Position numbers and translations under genes: made by a program. From Skeletonema tropicum (lineage: Eukaryota > Bacillariophyta > Thalassiosirophyceae > Thalassiosirales > Thalassiosiraceae): a stretch of DNA of 64,000 bases. The notes below the pieces were generated by a model. That model saw only the letters and a program-made list of their open reading frames with translations. It did not search any database and was not told where the DNA came from. Shown here one piece after another: positions 10,222 to 18,988 of this stretch (positions are counted from its first letter, which is position 1; each line of letters starts with the position of its first letter). The stretch is taken from NCBI GenBank assembly GCA_037178625.1, contig CM074140.1, positions 558,001 to 622,000 on the forward strand, read 5' to 3'.

Positions 10222-10373
10222 CGCTAGTACCTCAGGGAGTGGTCGGCTACCCGGAACAAACACATTAAATCGTCTCTAATACGTCTTTAGAATCGATTTA
10301 GTCTGTTTGTTCCGGGTACACAGTCAATATTGAGAGAGCTAGAGAGTATTTTCAGCGGCAGTGTCGTGTGTTG
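10222..10373 (+). ncRNA. Candidate structured RNA, copy A
   Basis: A 152-nt segment that aligns without gaps to 10584-10735. It contains a perfect 15-bp stem, arms 10248-10262 and 10304-10318 (left arm TACCCGGAACAAACA), closing a 41-nt loop. Compared with copy B, six stem base pairs have changed on both sides and still pair. The 5' block CGCTAGTACCTCAGG, much of the loop (including CATTAAA, CGTCTCT and GAATCGATT) and the 3' block GCAGTGTCGTGTGTTG are conserved between copies. Sequence-conserved flanks with a structure-conserved stem are what a functional RNA shows. I do not recognise it as a tRNA, 5S, snRNA or SRP RNA. Strand is assumed; a hairpin would form on either strand. Confidence 0.45.
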
Positions 10374-10583
10374 TGGAAATCAATGGGGTCAACAGTACCG
10401 ACGCTCTTTCTAGGTGAATTTCTTCATCGACGGTGCCGAGATCACATCCTACCGGTGAATGATTTGTAACATGGGATCTCCGTGGCCAAAGAGACGCACC
10501 GCTACCCTGATCCGCTTCGAGAACTCCTTCGACACGGAGATGCGTCATGTCTGAAATATATATCATATCGCCACTTCAACATG

Positions 10584-10735
10584 CGCTAGTACCTCAGGAA
10601 GTGGTGAATTACATGGACTTGACACATTAAACCGTCTCTTATGCTTCTTTTGAATCGATTAGACCTATCAAGTCCATCTAATTTGAAAGAATTGAGCGAT
10701 GTAGAGAATATCTTCAGCAGCAGTGTCGTGTGTTG
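10584..10735 (+). ncRNA. Candidate structured RNA, copy B
   Basis: Second copy, 362 nt downstream of copy A, same length. Its stem arms (10610-10624 and 10666-10680; left arm TACATGGACTTGACA) pair at 13 of 15 positions. Relative to copy A, stem pairs 4, 5, 9, 10, 11 and 12 are all replaced by other Watson-Crick pairs, while two pairs (3 and 14) are lost. The 41-nt loop is about 78 percent identical. An AT-rich ATATATATC lies about 20-25 nt upstream. No T-run terminator is seen downstream of either copy. Confidence 0.45.
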
Positions 10736-11609
10736 AGTAAAAAAGATCTTGCTGTGGATTGTCACCCTCTAGACCAACGCCTACCTCAAGAGCAGTGCCG
10801 ATAGCGCATCCATCATGCGACCATCATCGCCGAAATGGAAAAGGGCAATAGTAACATCAACAGAGTCAATCGTAGTTATCTACTTGATGCATATCAGAAA
10901 TTAGAATTAAGATGCTGCAGCGAAGGGAGGTCGGTTTACTCAACAATCAACAACAGGCATCCTTGATGAATTCGTCACTTTATGTGCTTATGTTAGCATC
11001 TGTTGTTATCACAGGGAAAGACCCCCAGAAAGACAATAAATATTATAGACGTAGGTGAGATTGTATAGTGCATCCATTAAAAGTTGTGCCGTCAAGAGAA
11101 TCTGACTTTGTCGCATATGTTTTAGAAGAGGGAAGAGCTCAATAGAGTGTTGAGTCTTTATCGTGACTTCATGTTATTGCAAAGACGATTCATTACACAT
11201 GGTTACAAAATAATGTTCATTAGTATTCATACCTACATATTTGAATTTATTACAATTGAAGGTTGTACCCAAGAGGTTGGTTAACGGTTACAATGACTTA
11301 GACACTGAAATCTCACACACTCTTATTCCATGGTATGGAAGACGATGGCTGTTGATGGTACTGTTTTGCACTCTAGTACATATTATCATGCTGCGTGGGT
11401 GTTAAGGGACGGAAGTGACGGAAGTCATGGTGAAAAGAAGTAGTTCATGGTAGCTCATCTATTAGTCTGCCCTCGGGGGCATGCCCACAAGTTTCTCTAA
11501 AATGGAGACAAAAAGGTAAAACAGAAAAAAGATGTTATGAAGCAATATCTCATATCTCGATTTTGGACCAGGGTGCTTAGGCCTGTTGGGGCTGCATTGG
11601 TATGGTATA
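10736..11609. other. Intergenic region, nothing recognised
   Basis: No gene, RNA or clear repeat is seen between the second RNA candidate and the TA-flanked element starting at 11610. The sequence is AT-rich with scattered stops in all frames. Confidence 0.5.
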
Positions 11610-12095
11610 CAGGGAAACTCCGCGAACTATACCCCCCCTGGGTATAAAATTTTTGGCTAGCCTGCTCTAGGTGGGTATAACTTGAGTTTTCACCCCTGAG
11701 TCCCCGCCCCCTCCGCAACCACCACCTTCATGATGCGAAGCGAGCGCAGCGAGCGGAGGCATGGAGTGCGGTCTGCCCACTTTTCAGGAGCGGTCTGCCC
11801 CAACTTTTTACAGGGACAAAATACGTGGGAATTAGTACATAAAATGAAGACAGGATCTGATAGACAGCTACGCTCACTCGGCATTGAAAAGACAAATTCT
11901 CGACCACCTCATTCATCCAACGCACGCCCAACTCACACACCAATAAAAGTACCACCACACACTAGTGGTATCTACTTACCTGCATTTTTTGTGCACCACA
12001 GAAGCAATCGAACCGATGCTGTTTGTGCTGCTTTGATACCACCCACCCCCAAGCACAAGTGTCCGCATCTGCACAGCGCAACCAAGATAAGAATT

Positions 12096-15000
12096 ATGTC
12101 ATCCTCCTTTTCAACCTCCTCTAATGGTGACCCAACTCCTACCTCGTCTCCAAGACGAACATCCAACAAGGAGAGCACATCCAATCGGACTCCGAGGAAG
12201 ACACCTCAAAGTCAACGCCGCAAAACGAAAATCCAAAAACATCTTACGAATAATAAAGTCTTTGAAGATATGATGCAAAGAAATGCTGATTTAGGCCATC
12301 TCGGAAATATTGACAATGAAGGAATCGATCTCCCCAACTTCTCTCCATCCGTGTTCGATAGAGACATGTGCGATAATAAAAATGCGGATGGTGTTGTGGA
12401 CGACGCCGATCTGCTCTCTGTCCTTCAAACTTGCGAACTTGGAGGCACTTGCGAAGAAACATGTACTGAGAATTCACTGCCGCCATCAATTGCTGCCCCC
12501 CAGCCAAATCCAGTAGTATGTGCTGTTGATGGTCATACATCTACCACTGCACCAATTGCCCGTCCCAAACCAAATCCAGTACCACACCCAGAAATTAAAG
12601 AAGAGATGAAGAATCGTTTCTCGCCCGATTACAAGTTTAAAGGTTCAGTGTTGATTCCTCCGTCTCTTGGTACTCCTGCAGGATACCAGTCTCCGCCTAC
12701 CCCGACCGAAGAAAAGGCAATTTCATCGCTGAAGGGAACCTCTCCTTGGATTGTGCATCACACAAGACACAAAAAAACTCACAAGAGCAGGATGACAAAT
12801 AACTTTCATGGGAAGACGAAAAAAGGCGTAGAAGAATTATTTCAATTCAAATGTTCTGTTGAAAAATGTCCTTGTAAATTGAAGGTTGCACGTGTCGATG
12901 GCCACATCTTGTGCTATGAATTAGTTGACAACGCAAGTGGTCATTTCTTAGAACACAGTGATCATGGTGTTAGTAAAGAAGAGCAGAAGCAGTATCGTCG
13001 TCAGAACCAAGTCGGAGGCAAAGCAAAAAAGGAACCGACTAAGTCGATGTATGATCCCTTGTCCCTGGACCAATCCCATCACGAATTCATCCGCAAATTT
13101 GGGCTGGGTTTAGTGGCCAAGAATGACTTTAAATCCATTGCGGAGGCAATGAAAACGTCATCTGAATGTTCTTTGAATCAGCAGCAGGAAGATAACATCG
13201 ATGGTGTTGCGAACCGCATCAAATGGTATGTCAATCGTCGAAAGCAAAGTGGGGATTCTTTCTTCAAGAACGAGTGGGGCAAAACCCCTATGTCTGGCAA
13301 TGATGTGAAAGCTTGTTTGGATGCGCTTATGACTCCTCCTAGTCAGAGAGATGGTGATCCTCCTCTTGGGAATATACCATTCACTCACTCAACCGCGTTT
13401 AAGGATGCATGGGAAAAAATGGTAGTTGTGGATCATGACTACGATGGAGATGGCAGCAACTTCTCTTACATTCTGCTCAAATACGATGATGCAGATGATC
13501 GTGCCAAGAAGGCAGTGTCCATGTTTCTAGATGGCGCATGTCAGTTAGACATGGACTTCTTTGTTGGTGTGTGTCCTGATGATGAATGGCAGGTTGGTCA
13601 TATTGGCTTCTCTGACATGAATCATAGGTATTGGATTCTAGCTGTGGTCATTTCTCGGTCTGGGAATAACGAAGCTGCAGGTATAATTCTGAAAAGTGCA
13701 TTGTCACTCTTAAAAGAGGCAGGTGGAAGAGGAAACCGAATTCTTGTCGATGGGGGGAAAGCTCTTGCAAAAGCCATCATGAGTGAAAATGAATGGAGAC
13801 GGCTTGTTGAGGACGTTGAGTTGGAACTTCGGCGGTGCCTTTCGCACTGTCTCCGGAGGCCTTTCTCCAGAGGTGGTGGCTATAGGGGTGGAAAAGGATC
13901 TGTCCACAAGGCATTGCTTGACAGTAAAGTGCCGAGGGAAAAAATCTCGAAAATTGTTGGTTTACTGATCATGATGACATTCATTCCACCCGATAAAAGA
14001 GAGAGTTACGAAATAGCAGTTGACCTCTTGATCAAGGAATATGGCGATTTCTTGTCTACTAACTTTCGCGCTCAGTATCTTACGAAAGATCCAAATCATC
14101 TCGGCGGACTCTGTGCTGGAAGAGCAGGAGAAGTGGCCAGCACTCAAGGAGGAGAACGCCGAGGAGGTTACATCAAATATTGTAACAAACAAATATGTGA
14201 GTCTTTCGGGCTTGGCCATCGTTCAAGAAATCCTTTGATGCTTATTGCTGCATTGGGAAGGGATGGAAAGCGTAAGCAGAACAAGATTGAGAATGTTGCA
14301 GTGCTCCCAAATTATAATAAGGTGAAGAAAGGGTACGACATTTTGAGGAACTTAGCACGTTACCGAGTCCCCGACGATGATGATCTTGGCGACAACCGAA
14401 TAAGACCCAACTTTTGTTCAGACTTTCTTTACGCTCGAGTAACACGTACCAAAGCCAATGGCACGGGTATTCCTGTTGAAGAGGAGGTGTCTCTTCACAG
14501 TGTTCTGGGACAAAATGGTGCCGTCTTCAAAGTAATGTTCCCATCCATCTCAGCAACATACACAGATCTGAAAATATTGAAAGAAGATCAAGTGTTTGAT
14601 GTCATCGGTGGACCAGCTGCCATGCAAATGCAGACAATGTCAATGGAAGATGTTTCTAAGATGTTGAAAGATCCGAGGGGCTGCAACAGAGCTCTCACCA
14701 CTCTTGATCATGCCAGCCAACAAACTTTGAAAGTCCTTATTCATAAACGACTTCGCAATAACACCTCTGCTCCAAGACCGGGAGAGAGTTGCATCGACTA
14801 TCTCCGCAGAACGTGTCATCGTGATGAATCTATCTTTGGGGGCACGAGATTCGCAACAAAGTTTGAGAACAGGAAGAAAAAATCGAAGAGGAAGAGCACT
14901 AAACAGCAAGAAAAGCTCGAGAAAGACAAGTGGGGAGGAGAAGAGAAGGAAGACGTGGAGGATCTTGCTCACTTCTTTGAGGAATTTGAGATTTGGGATG

Positions 15001-15428
15001 ATGATGCTGAGCTGGAAGATACAGAGGAGATAATCAAAACCGCATTACTGGAAGCTGCAAAGGAAACCGTTGATGGCGTCGTAGAAGGCGGAGATGTCGT
15101 CGAAGGTGATGCAGATATTTTTGTCTTTGATGATAAGGAGATTGCAAAACTCAATAGCCAAGCTAGCTGTGAAAGAGTTCGAGTGTTGAGGGAGATGGGT
15201 GATGGAGTAACAGTAAGTGTTGGAAAGGACTGTTGCAAAACATGTTGCAACTGCGAAATGTTTAACAGATGGCGAATTTGTAGACATGTTATTTGGATTG
15301 AGGTACTACATTTTCGGAAATTTCTAACTGGTGACATTTCTTATGCCGAGGATGGCTGGGAAGGAATTAGGGACAGACTCCTTGATATCATAAAGAAGAC
15401 TCACATAGATATTTCGTCTGCTATCTAA
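12096..15428 (+). CDS. MULE transposase with FLYWCH-like and SWIM zinc fingers, 1110 aa
   Basis: The frame is open from outside the element (11730), but the ATG at 12096 (MSSSFSTSSNGD) inside it is the likeliest start; 11844 is an alternative. Order of parts: a low-complexity, proline/serine-rich N-terminus; a Cys/His finger near residues 250-295 (FKCSVEKCPCKLKV then HFLEHSDHG); the MULE catalytic region near 486-620 (MDFFVGVCPDDEWQVGHIGF, NRILVDGGKALAKAI), consistent with an RNase-H-like DDE fold; an acidic/basic stretch at 910-990; and a SWIM finger near 1048-1070 (CCNCEMFNRWRICRHVIW, CxC then CxH). It would cut and paste the element that carries it. No frame break is seen, in contrast to several host genes nearby. 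Confidence 0.85.
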   Translation: MSSSFSTSSNGDPTPTSSPRRTSNKESTSNRTPRKTPQSQRRKTKIQKHLTNNKVFEDMMQRNADLGHLGNIDNEGIDLPNFSPSVFDRDMCDNKNADGVVDDADLLSVLQTCELGGTCEETCTENSLPPSIAAPQPNPVVCAVDGHTSTTAPIARPKPNPVPHPEIKEEMKNRFSPDYKFKGSVLIPPSLGTPAGYQSPPTPTEEKAISSLKGTSPWIVHHTRHKKTHKSRMTNNFHGKTKKGVEELFQFKCSVEKCPCKLKVARVDGHILCYELVDNASGHFLEHSDHGVSKEEQKQYRRQNQVGGKAKKEPTKSMYDPLSLDQSHHEFIRKFGLGLVAKNDFKSIAEAMKTSSECSLNQQQEDNIDGVANRIKWYVNRRKQSGDSFFKNEWGKTPMSGNDVKACLDALMTPPSQRDGDPPLGNIPFTHSTAFKDAWEKMVVVDHDYDGDGSNFSYILLKYDDADDRAKKAVSMFLDGACQLDMDFFVGVCPDDEWQVGHIGFSDMNHRYWILAVVISRSGNNEAAGIILKSALSLLKEAGGRGNRILVDGGKALAKAIMSENEWRRLVEDVELELRRCLSHCLRRPFSRGGGYRGGKGSVHKALLDSKVPREKISKIVGLLIMMTFIPPDKRESYEIAVDLLIKEYGDFLSTNFRAQYLTKDPNHLGGLCAGRAGEVASTQGGERRGGYIKYCNKQICESFGLGHRSRNPLMLIAALGRDGKRKQNKIENVAVLPNYNKVKKGYDILRNLARYRVPDDDDLGDNRIRPNFCSDFLYARVTRTKANGTGIPVEEEVSLHSVLGQNGAVFKVMFPSISATYTDLKILKEDQVFDVIGGPAAMQMQTMSMEDVSKMLKDPRGCNRALTTLDHASQQTLKVLIHKRLRNNTSAPRPGESCIDYLRRTCHRDESIFGGTRFATKFENRKKKSKRKSTKQQEKLEKDKWGGEEKEDVEDLAHFFEEFEIWDDDAELEDTEEIIKTALLEAAKETVDGVVEGGDVVEGDADIFVFDDKEIAKLNSQASCERVRVLREMGDGVTVSVGKDCCKTCCNCEMFNRWRICRHVIWIEVLHFRKFLTGDISYAEDGWEGIRDRLLDIIKKTHIDISSAI

Positions 15429-16315
15429 TAGAAAGATCGAATAACAATCAAATTAGACACACAAAGATGAAACACTCAATCGAATTCAAAGTAGAATCTC
15501 ACAAACACAATCCTAGTCTCACCTCGCCATCGAACCTCGGGATGATGTAAATATAGCTCTCCAAATACCAATCAAAAAAGATATCTTTCGTCATCTCTCT
15601 ATCTCTGGTACAGTGTAACCGAAATGTTGTGCTAGTGTGCATCTCTCTCAGATCAGACTCGTCGACGTAATAGTTCTTCAATAGAAGTGGTAAGCCATCA
15701 GAGTTTGTTGTGTTAAAATATCCTGACAGCCCAGTGTCTAATGACAAAAATCAATTCTGCGGTTTCGTTCGGATTGGAACCGATGTCTTCGACGAACAAA
15801 GATAGATAGCATATGGACGCTACCGAGCTACTTTGGATCCTCCCGATGGAAAAGATATGCCTTGTACGCTGGCCCACGCCCACGAAACGCCAACAAAAAT
15901 AAAAAGTGCTGGTAAGAGCGGGTAATAAAAGTTGTCCGGGTACATAAATTACTAGTGTCTCCAAAAGCTGTCAGAAAGAGATGATTCTTTAAATATATTA
16001 CTTGCTGGGATAGTAATAAAAGTTGCCGGATTAAAAAATTCTAGATTAAAAAGTGCTAACTAGTAACCTATTTGCTGCGTGCCGACTACAGTGTTTGTCG
16101 ACCTCGACCGCGCACCGCACCTGCCGCCTCATAAGCGAAAGCAGATAAGGTAAGCTTGAGCGTTGAGAGCATCCCACATGAAAATGTACGGAGGAATTTG
16201 ATACATAGTGTCCTCGGGCCATTTAAATAATATTACAACTTTTCCGTTGGGATTTGAAAACCGTTTGGTTGTGAGATGACAAAAGTTTTGTCTCCTCTCG
16301 GCGGCCCAATATTGG
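15429..16315 (-). other. 3' part of the MULE, with a doubtful minus-strand ORF (15747-15499)
   Basis: The 890 bp between the transposase stop and the right terminal repeat are mostly non-coding. A minus-strand frame at 15747-15499 reads like protein (FNTTNSDGLPLLLKNYYVDE, then TKDIFFDWYLESYIYI) and is followed by a GAG-GTGAGA splice-donor-like site near 15520, so it could be the first exon of a captured or accessory gene. No family is recognised and the downstream exon cannot be placed. Confidence 0.25.
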
Positions 16316-16395
16316 TATTAATTCCCACGTATTTTGTCCCTGTAAAAAGTTGGGGCAGACCGCTCCTGAAAAGTGGGGCAGACCGCACTCCATGC

Positions 16396-16705
16396 GCGAG
16401 CGGAGCATCTCCATGGGGAAGATGAGCCGAGCGGAGCGATACGATGTTCTAAGTGGAGCGTTGCTCTCACAGAGAACTATATTCAGTCTAAGTCAGATGC
16501 GTACAGTGTCGGTCCTAATAAGAAAGATATAAATATAATGTTTGCGAAGCGAGCGCAGCGAGCGGAGCATCTCCATGGGGAAGATGAGCCGAGCGGAGCG
16601 ATACGATGTTCTCTGTAGAGCGTAGCTCTCACAGAGAACTATATTCAGTCTAAGTCAGATGCGTACAGTGTCGGTCCTAATAAGAAAGATATAAATATAA
16701 TGTTT
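16396..16705 (+). repeat. Two tandem copies of a 162-bp unit; MULE target site
   Basis: Units start at 16396 and 16558 with GCGAGCGGAGCATCTCCATG and end with ATATAAATATAATGTTT. They differ mainly around 16447-16462 and 16610-16625. The first unit's left edge was split by the MULE insertion, which explains why the same 24-bp flank appears both at 11735-11758 and at 16544-16567. Confidence 0.8.
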
Positions 16706-16788
16706 ACCGAGGGACTATTGCCCAGGGGTCGAACGCTGGGTCTACCAATTGCCGGTTGGTTGTTTTTCCACTAAGCAAGGTAAAAGTA

Positions 16789-17799
16789 ATGGAGGCTGTC
16801 AAAGTGATGAGAGATGAAAAGGAAAAAGCTGCGCAAGCTGAGCAAGCAAGGTTGAAGAAGATTGCTGATGGTATCGATCTAGAGATTGCTTCTACACAGG
16901 TGGTAAGTGAGCATGGAATGTTATTTGTCTCCTCTCTCCTCTGTGTGTGGATTACTAATCTATGTTTTCTTCAGTTTGTTGACAAGGCAAATGGACTGAT
17001 GCCGCTACTTCTTAGTAAAGTAAATGAACTAGTATCAGACACGCTTCAGAAGATCCACCAAGAGAAAGGACACGAACGGTTTATCATTGGAGGTTCTTGG
17101 GCTGCATCAATCATTGCCAAGGCAGTGGAAGATATCTGCACCAACGATGATAATGTTGACGCATGCTCCCTCACCGCAAATGATATTGATGTTTACTTTG
17201 GCGACTTTGCTCAAGATGTCGAATCCAAGTTGATTGTTGACCTAAACTGTATCAGGTATACAAAGGTTGACTCTATTAGCCTTGAGGTGAACACAATCAA
17301 GTGCAGCAACTTGAGCGCACAAGCAATGCTTGCGAATAATGACATCAATGTGACTGCGTGTTGCTTTGATGTTGACTTTTCAAAGGACAAGCTGGTATCC
17401 ATCCATGCAGCCCCGTGTTTTTGGGAATTTATCTTTCAGAGCAAGACTGAGCGAATGATTCGTGTGGCAAAGCCATATGATACATCGGATTACGGGGCAA
17501 CTACTCTTGTACGGGTTGCCTATAAGGCATATGATCTTGATTTTCCTTTCACGTTTGGTGACTTAACACCAGAAGATGTTGGTGGTACTATTGCAGAATC
17601 TCAGAAGGTGAAAATGGATCAGATGGCGGATTGGCAGGACAGCCCTTTCGTTACATACATGTGCAAGAAGGAGAAGACGTATTACAAGATTGTCAAGAAG
17701 CATAGTCAAGAGAAATGTATCAAGTGCTTGACCAAAAATAGAAAAAAAATGTACCACCAAAATGTGCAAGCCATGCTGTGCAGAGCACGGTGCTTCTAA
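16789..17799 (+). CDS. Nucleotidyltransferase-fold-like protein, two exons (312 aa)
   Basis: Exons 16789-16902 and 16975-17799 flank a 72-bp intron with donor GTAAGT, a TACTAAT branch-site-like motif and acceptor TTCTTCAG; the intron keeps frame, so reading through it adds a hydrophobic 24-residue stretch. The ATG at 16789 is chosen because the upstream frame has no ATG. After a short lysine/glutamate helix, FIIGGSWAASIIA and NDIDVYFG form the GG..A / DxD pattern of the nucleotidyltransferase fold, with a possible third acidic site in FDVDFS. The C-terminus is Cys/Lys-rich. It lies inside the TA-flanked element, suggesting mobile cargo. The substrate is unknown, and the fold call rests on motifs only. 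Confidence 0.5.
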   Translation: MEAVKVMRDEKEKAAQAEQARLKKIADGIDLEIASTQVVSEHGMLFVSSLLCVWITNLCFLQFVDKANGLMPLLLSKVNELVSDTLQKIHQEKGHERFIIGGSWAASIIAKAVEDICTNDDNVDACSLTANDIDVYFGDFAQDVESKLIVDLNCIRYTKVDSISLEVNTIKCSNLSAQAMLANNDINVTACCFDVDFSKDKLVSIHAAPCFWEFIFQSKTERMIRVAKPYDTSDYGATTLVRVAYKAYDLDFPFTFGDLTPEDVGGTIAESQKVKMDQMADWQDSPFVTYMCKKEKTYYKIVKKHSQEKCIKCLTKNRKKMYHQNVQAMLCRARCF

Positions 17800-17983
17800 C
17801 TGTTCTGCACACAAAAAGAAGTAGATGTAAAGACGAAATTAACGTTTATTTGTCCCCCTATTGGTCGCCTTACTAAGTCACCTACTGGTTGAAACCGGAG
17901 GAGGTGGATAAATACTTTGGCTAGGCTGTAATTTCGAGGGTGGGTATAAGCCGAGTAGGTGGATAGTTCGCGGAGTTTCCCTG

Positions 17984-18357
17984 TAGAGATCGTGATTTGT
18001 CTTCCCTTCGTCCGTCCGTCACAGCAGGGTTGTTTGATATCGGCACCGGCGTCGTAAGTGGGACTCCCTCGTTTATGAAGCTCATCGCGTAAACGAGAAA
18101 GAAAAGTGTGACTATCACACACTTACCGCGTTATCTTTTCTGAAAGCGTGGTATGATTGCTACCTATTCCCACAGTACCTAGATCTTCAAATAGATAAAA
18201 CTTAGCAAATCTTGAAACTCACCCCACCACAACTTGTTCGTCCGAACTCCAACCGATAAGTACGCGCAACTTCAACTTAAATACCAAGTCGCGGATGAAC
18301 GCATACACCTTGAATGAAGTTCAAGTCACAAACGATAGGCCCTTCGTCAGTACAATA
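17984..18357. repeat. Left copy of a 45-bp inverted repeat (18026-18070) and spacer
   Basis: CAGGGTTGTTTGATATCGGC followed by ACCGGCGTCGTAAGTG at 18026-18070 recurs inverted at 20649-20693 with one mismatch. Between the copies lie the MITE at 18358 and the element at 18989, so the outer pair may be the ends of an older element into which the others inserted. No gene here. Confidence 0.6.
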
Positions 18358-18722
18358 AGGGTGGTCAATGTTTTTTATCTGAATCTGAATCTGAAACGTT
18401 CACCTTCCTGATTTACTTATGCCTCTTTCCAATCCGCGATCATCCGGCATCAAAATTGTAGAAGATGTGACATTTGCAACACATCACGGAGGAACGTCAA
18501 CGTTTCAGATTCAGAATCAGTGGCGTTTTTGGCTCTGATTCTGAAACGTTTAATTTCGGAGAAACTCAAATAACCCTAACCAAAGCGGCACCAAAACAAC
18601 GATTAAAAAATAAGTGGCACTCAACGACAATCAAAGCCAAATCCAGCCCCCCGTACGTAGACATACTAATTCCTAAGGCCAACGTTTCAGATTCAGATTC
18701 AGAAAAAAACATTGACCACCCT
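18358..18722. mobile_element. MITE of 365 bp with TA target duplication
   Basis: The ends are inverted copies about 45 bp long, beginning AGGGTGGTCAATGTTTTTT and continuing CTGAATCTGAATCTGAAACG; only one or two positions differ. TA flanks both ends (18356-18357 and 18723-18724). The GATTCAGA motif also occurs internally in inverted orientation. It has no coding capacity, so it would depend on a Tc1/mariner-type transposase elsewhere. Confidence 0.8.
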
Positions 18723-18988
18723 TAATATATATTTGTTTCCAAACAATATTGACGAATTATGGAAGAACCACAATACGTCTGTCTACGTTGAAGCACGAAG
18801 CCTGCCGACTTCACCAACATTCGATTCAGCGTTAAAAATGGGTCTTGTTATTATGTTTTGGGTTTATTTAACATTTATTACCTGAAGGAGAAGAGCATCA
18901 TTTTGTGTATCATCGTGGAGGACTTTGTCTTCGTGTTTTGTGTGTGTTTGCTTGTGGTTTGTGATTTGTGATTCGAGTAAGCTTATAG
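18723..18988. other. Spacer between MITE and next element
   Basis: No gene or repeat recognised; T/G-rich near 18900-18965. Confidence 0.4.

Larger units (their letters stand above)
11759..16395 (+). mobile_element. Complete Mutator-like (MULE) transposon with 10-bp target duplication
   Basis: Terminal inverted repeats of about 80 bp, 11759-11837 and 16316-16395, begin GCATGGAGTGCGGTCTGCCC and differ by one inserted C and one substitution. They are immediately flanked by perfect 10-bp direct repeats GCGAGCGGAG at 11749-11758 and 16396-16405, within the 8-11 bp range typical of MULEs. A related uninserted copy of the target, with the same left flank GCGAAGCGAGCGCA, sits in the next tandem unit at 16544-16567. 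The interior encodes one long transposase (12096-15428). Near-identical ends and an intact frame suggest recent activity. Confidence 0.9.
11610..17983. mobile_element. TA-flanked terminal-repeat element carrying an NTase-like gene and a nested MULE
   Basis: The two ends are perfect inverted copies of a 21-bp sequence beginning CAGGGAAACTCCGCGAACTA (11610-11630 and 17963-17983), each flanked by TA (11608-11609 and 17984-17985), as for Tc1/mariner-type insertion. Inside the ends, stretches such as TTTGGCTAG and GGTGGGTATAA recur in direct orientation near both ends, resembling subterminal repeats. The interior holds the nucleotidyltransferase-like gene (16789-17799) and the younger Mutator-like insertion (11759-16395). 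Without the MULE and its duplication the element would be about 1.7 kb. Whether the NTase gene is cargo or part of the mobility machinery cannot be told. Confidence 0.5.

Noticed and set aside
10222..10320. tRNA-like A box (TAGTACCTCAG...GTGG) in the hairpin RNA candidate
   Set aside because: No proper B box or cloverleaf; the stem and 41-nt loop do not fit a tRNA.
16721..16740. tRNA T-arm-like sequence with CCCAG and CTGGG around GGTCGAAC
   Set aside because: No matching D-arm, anticodon arm or acceptor stem can be placed around it on either strand.
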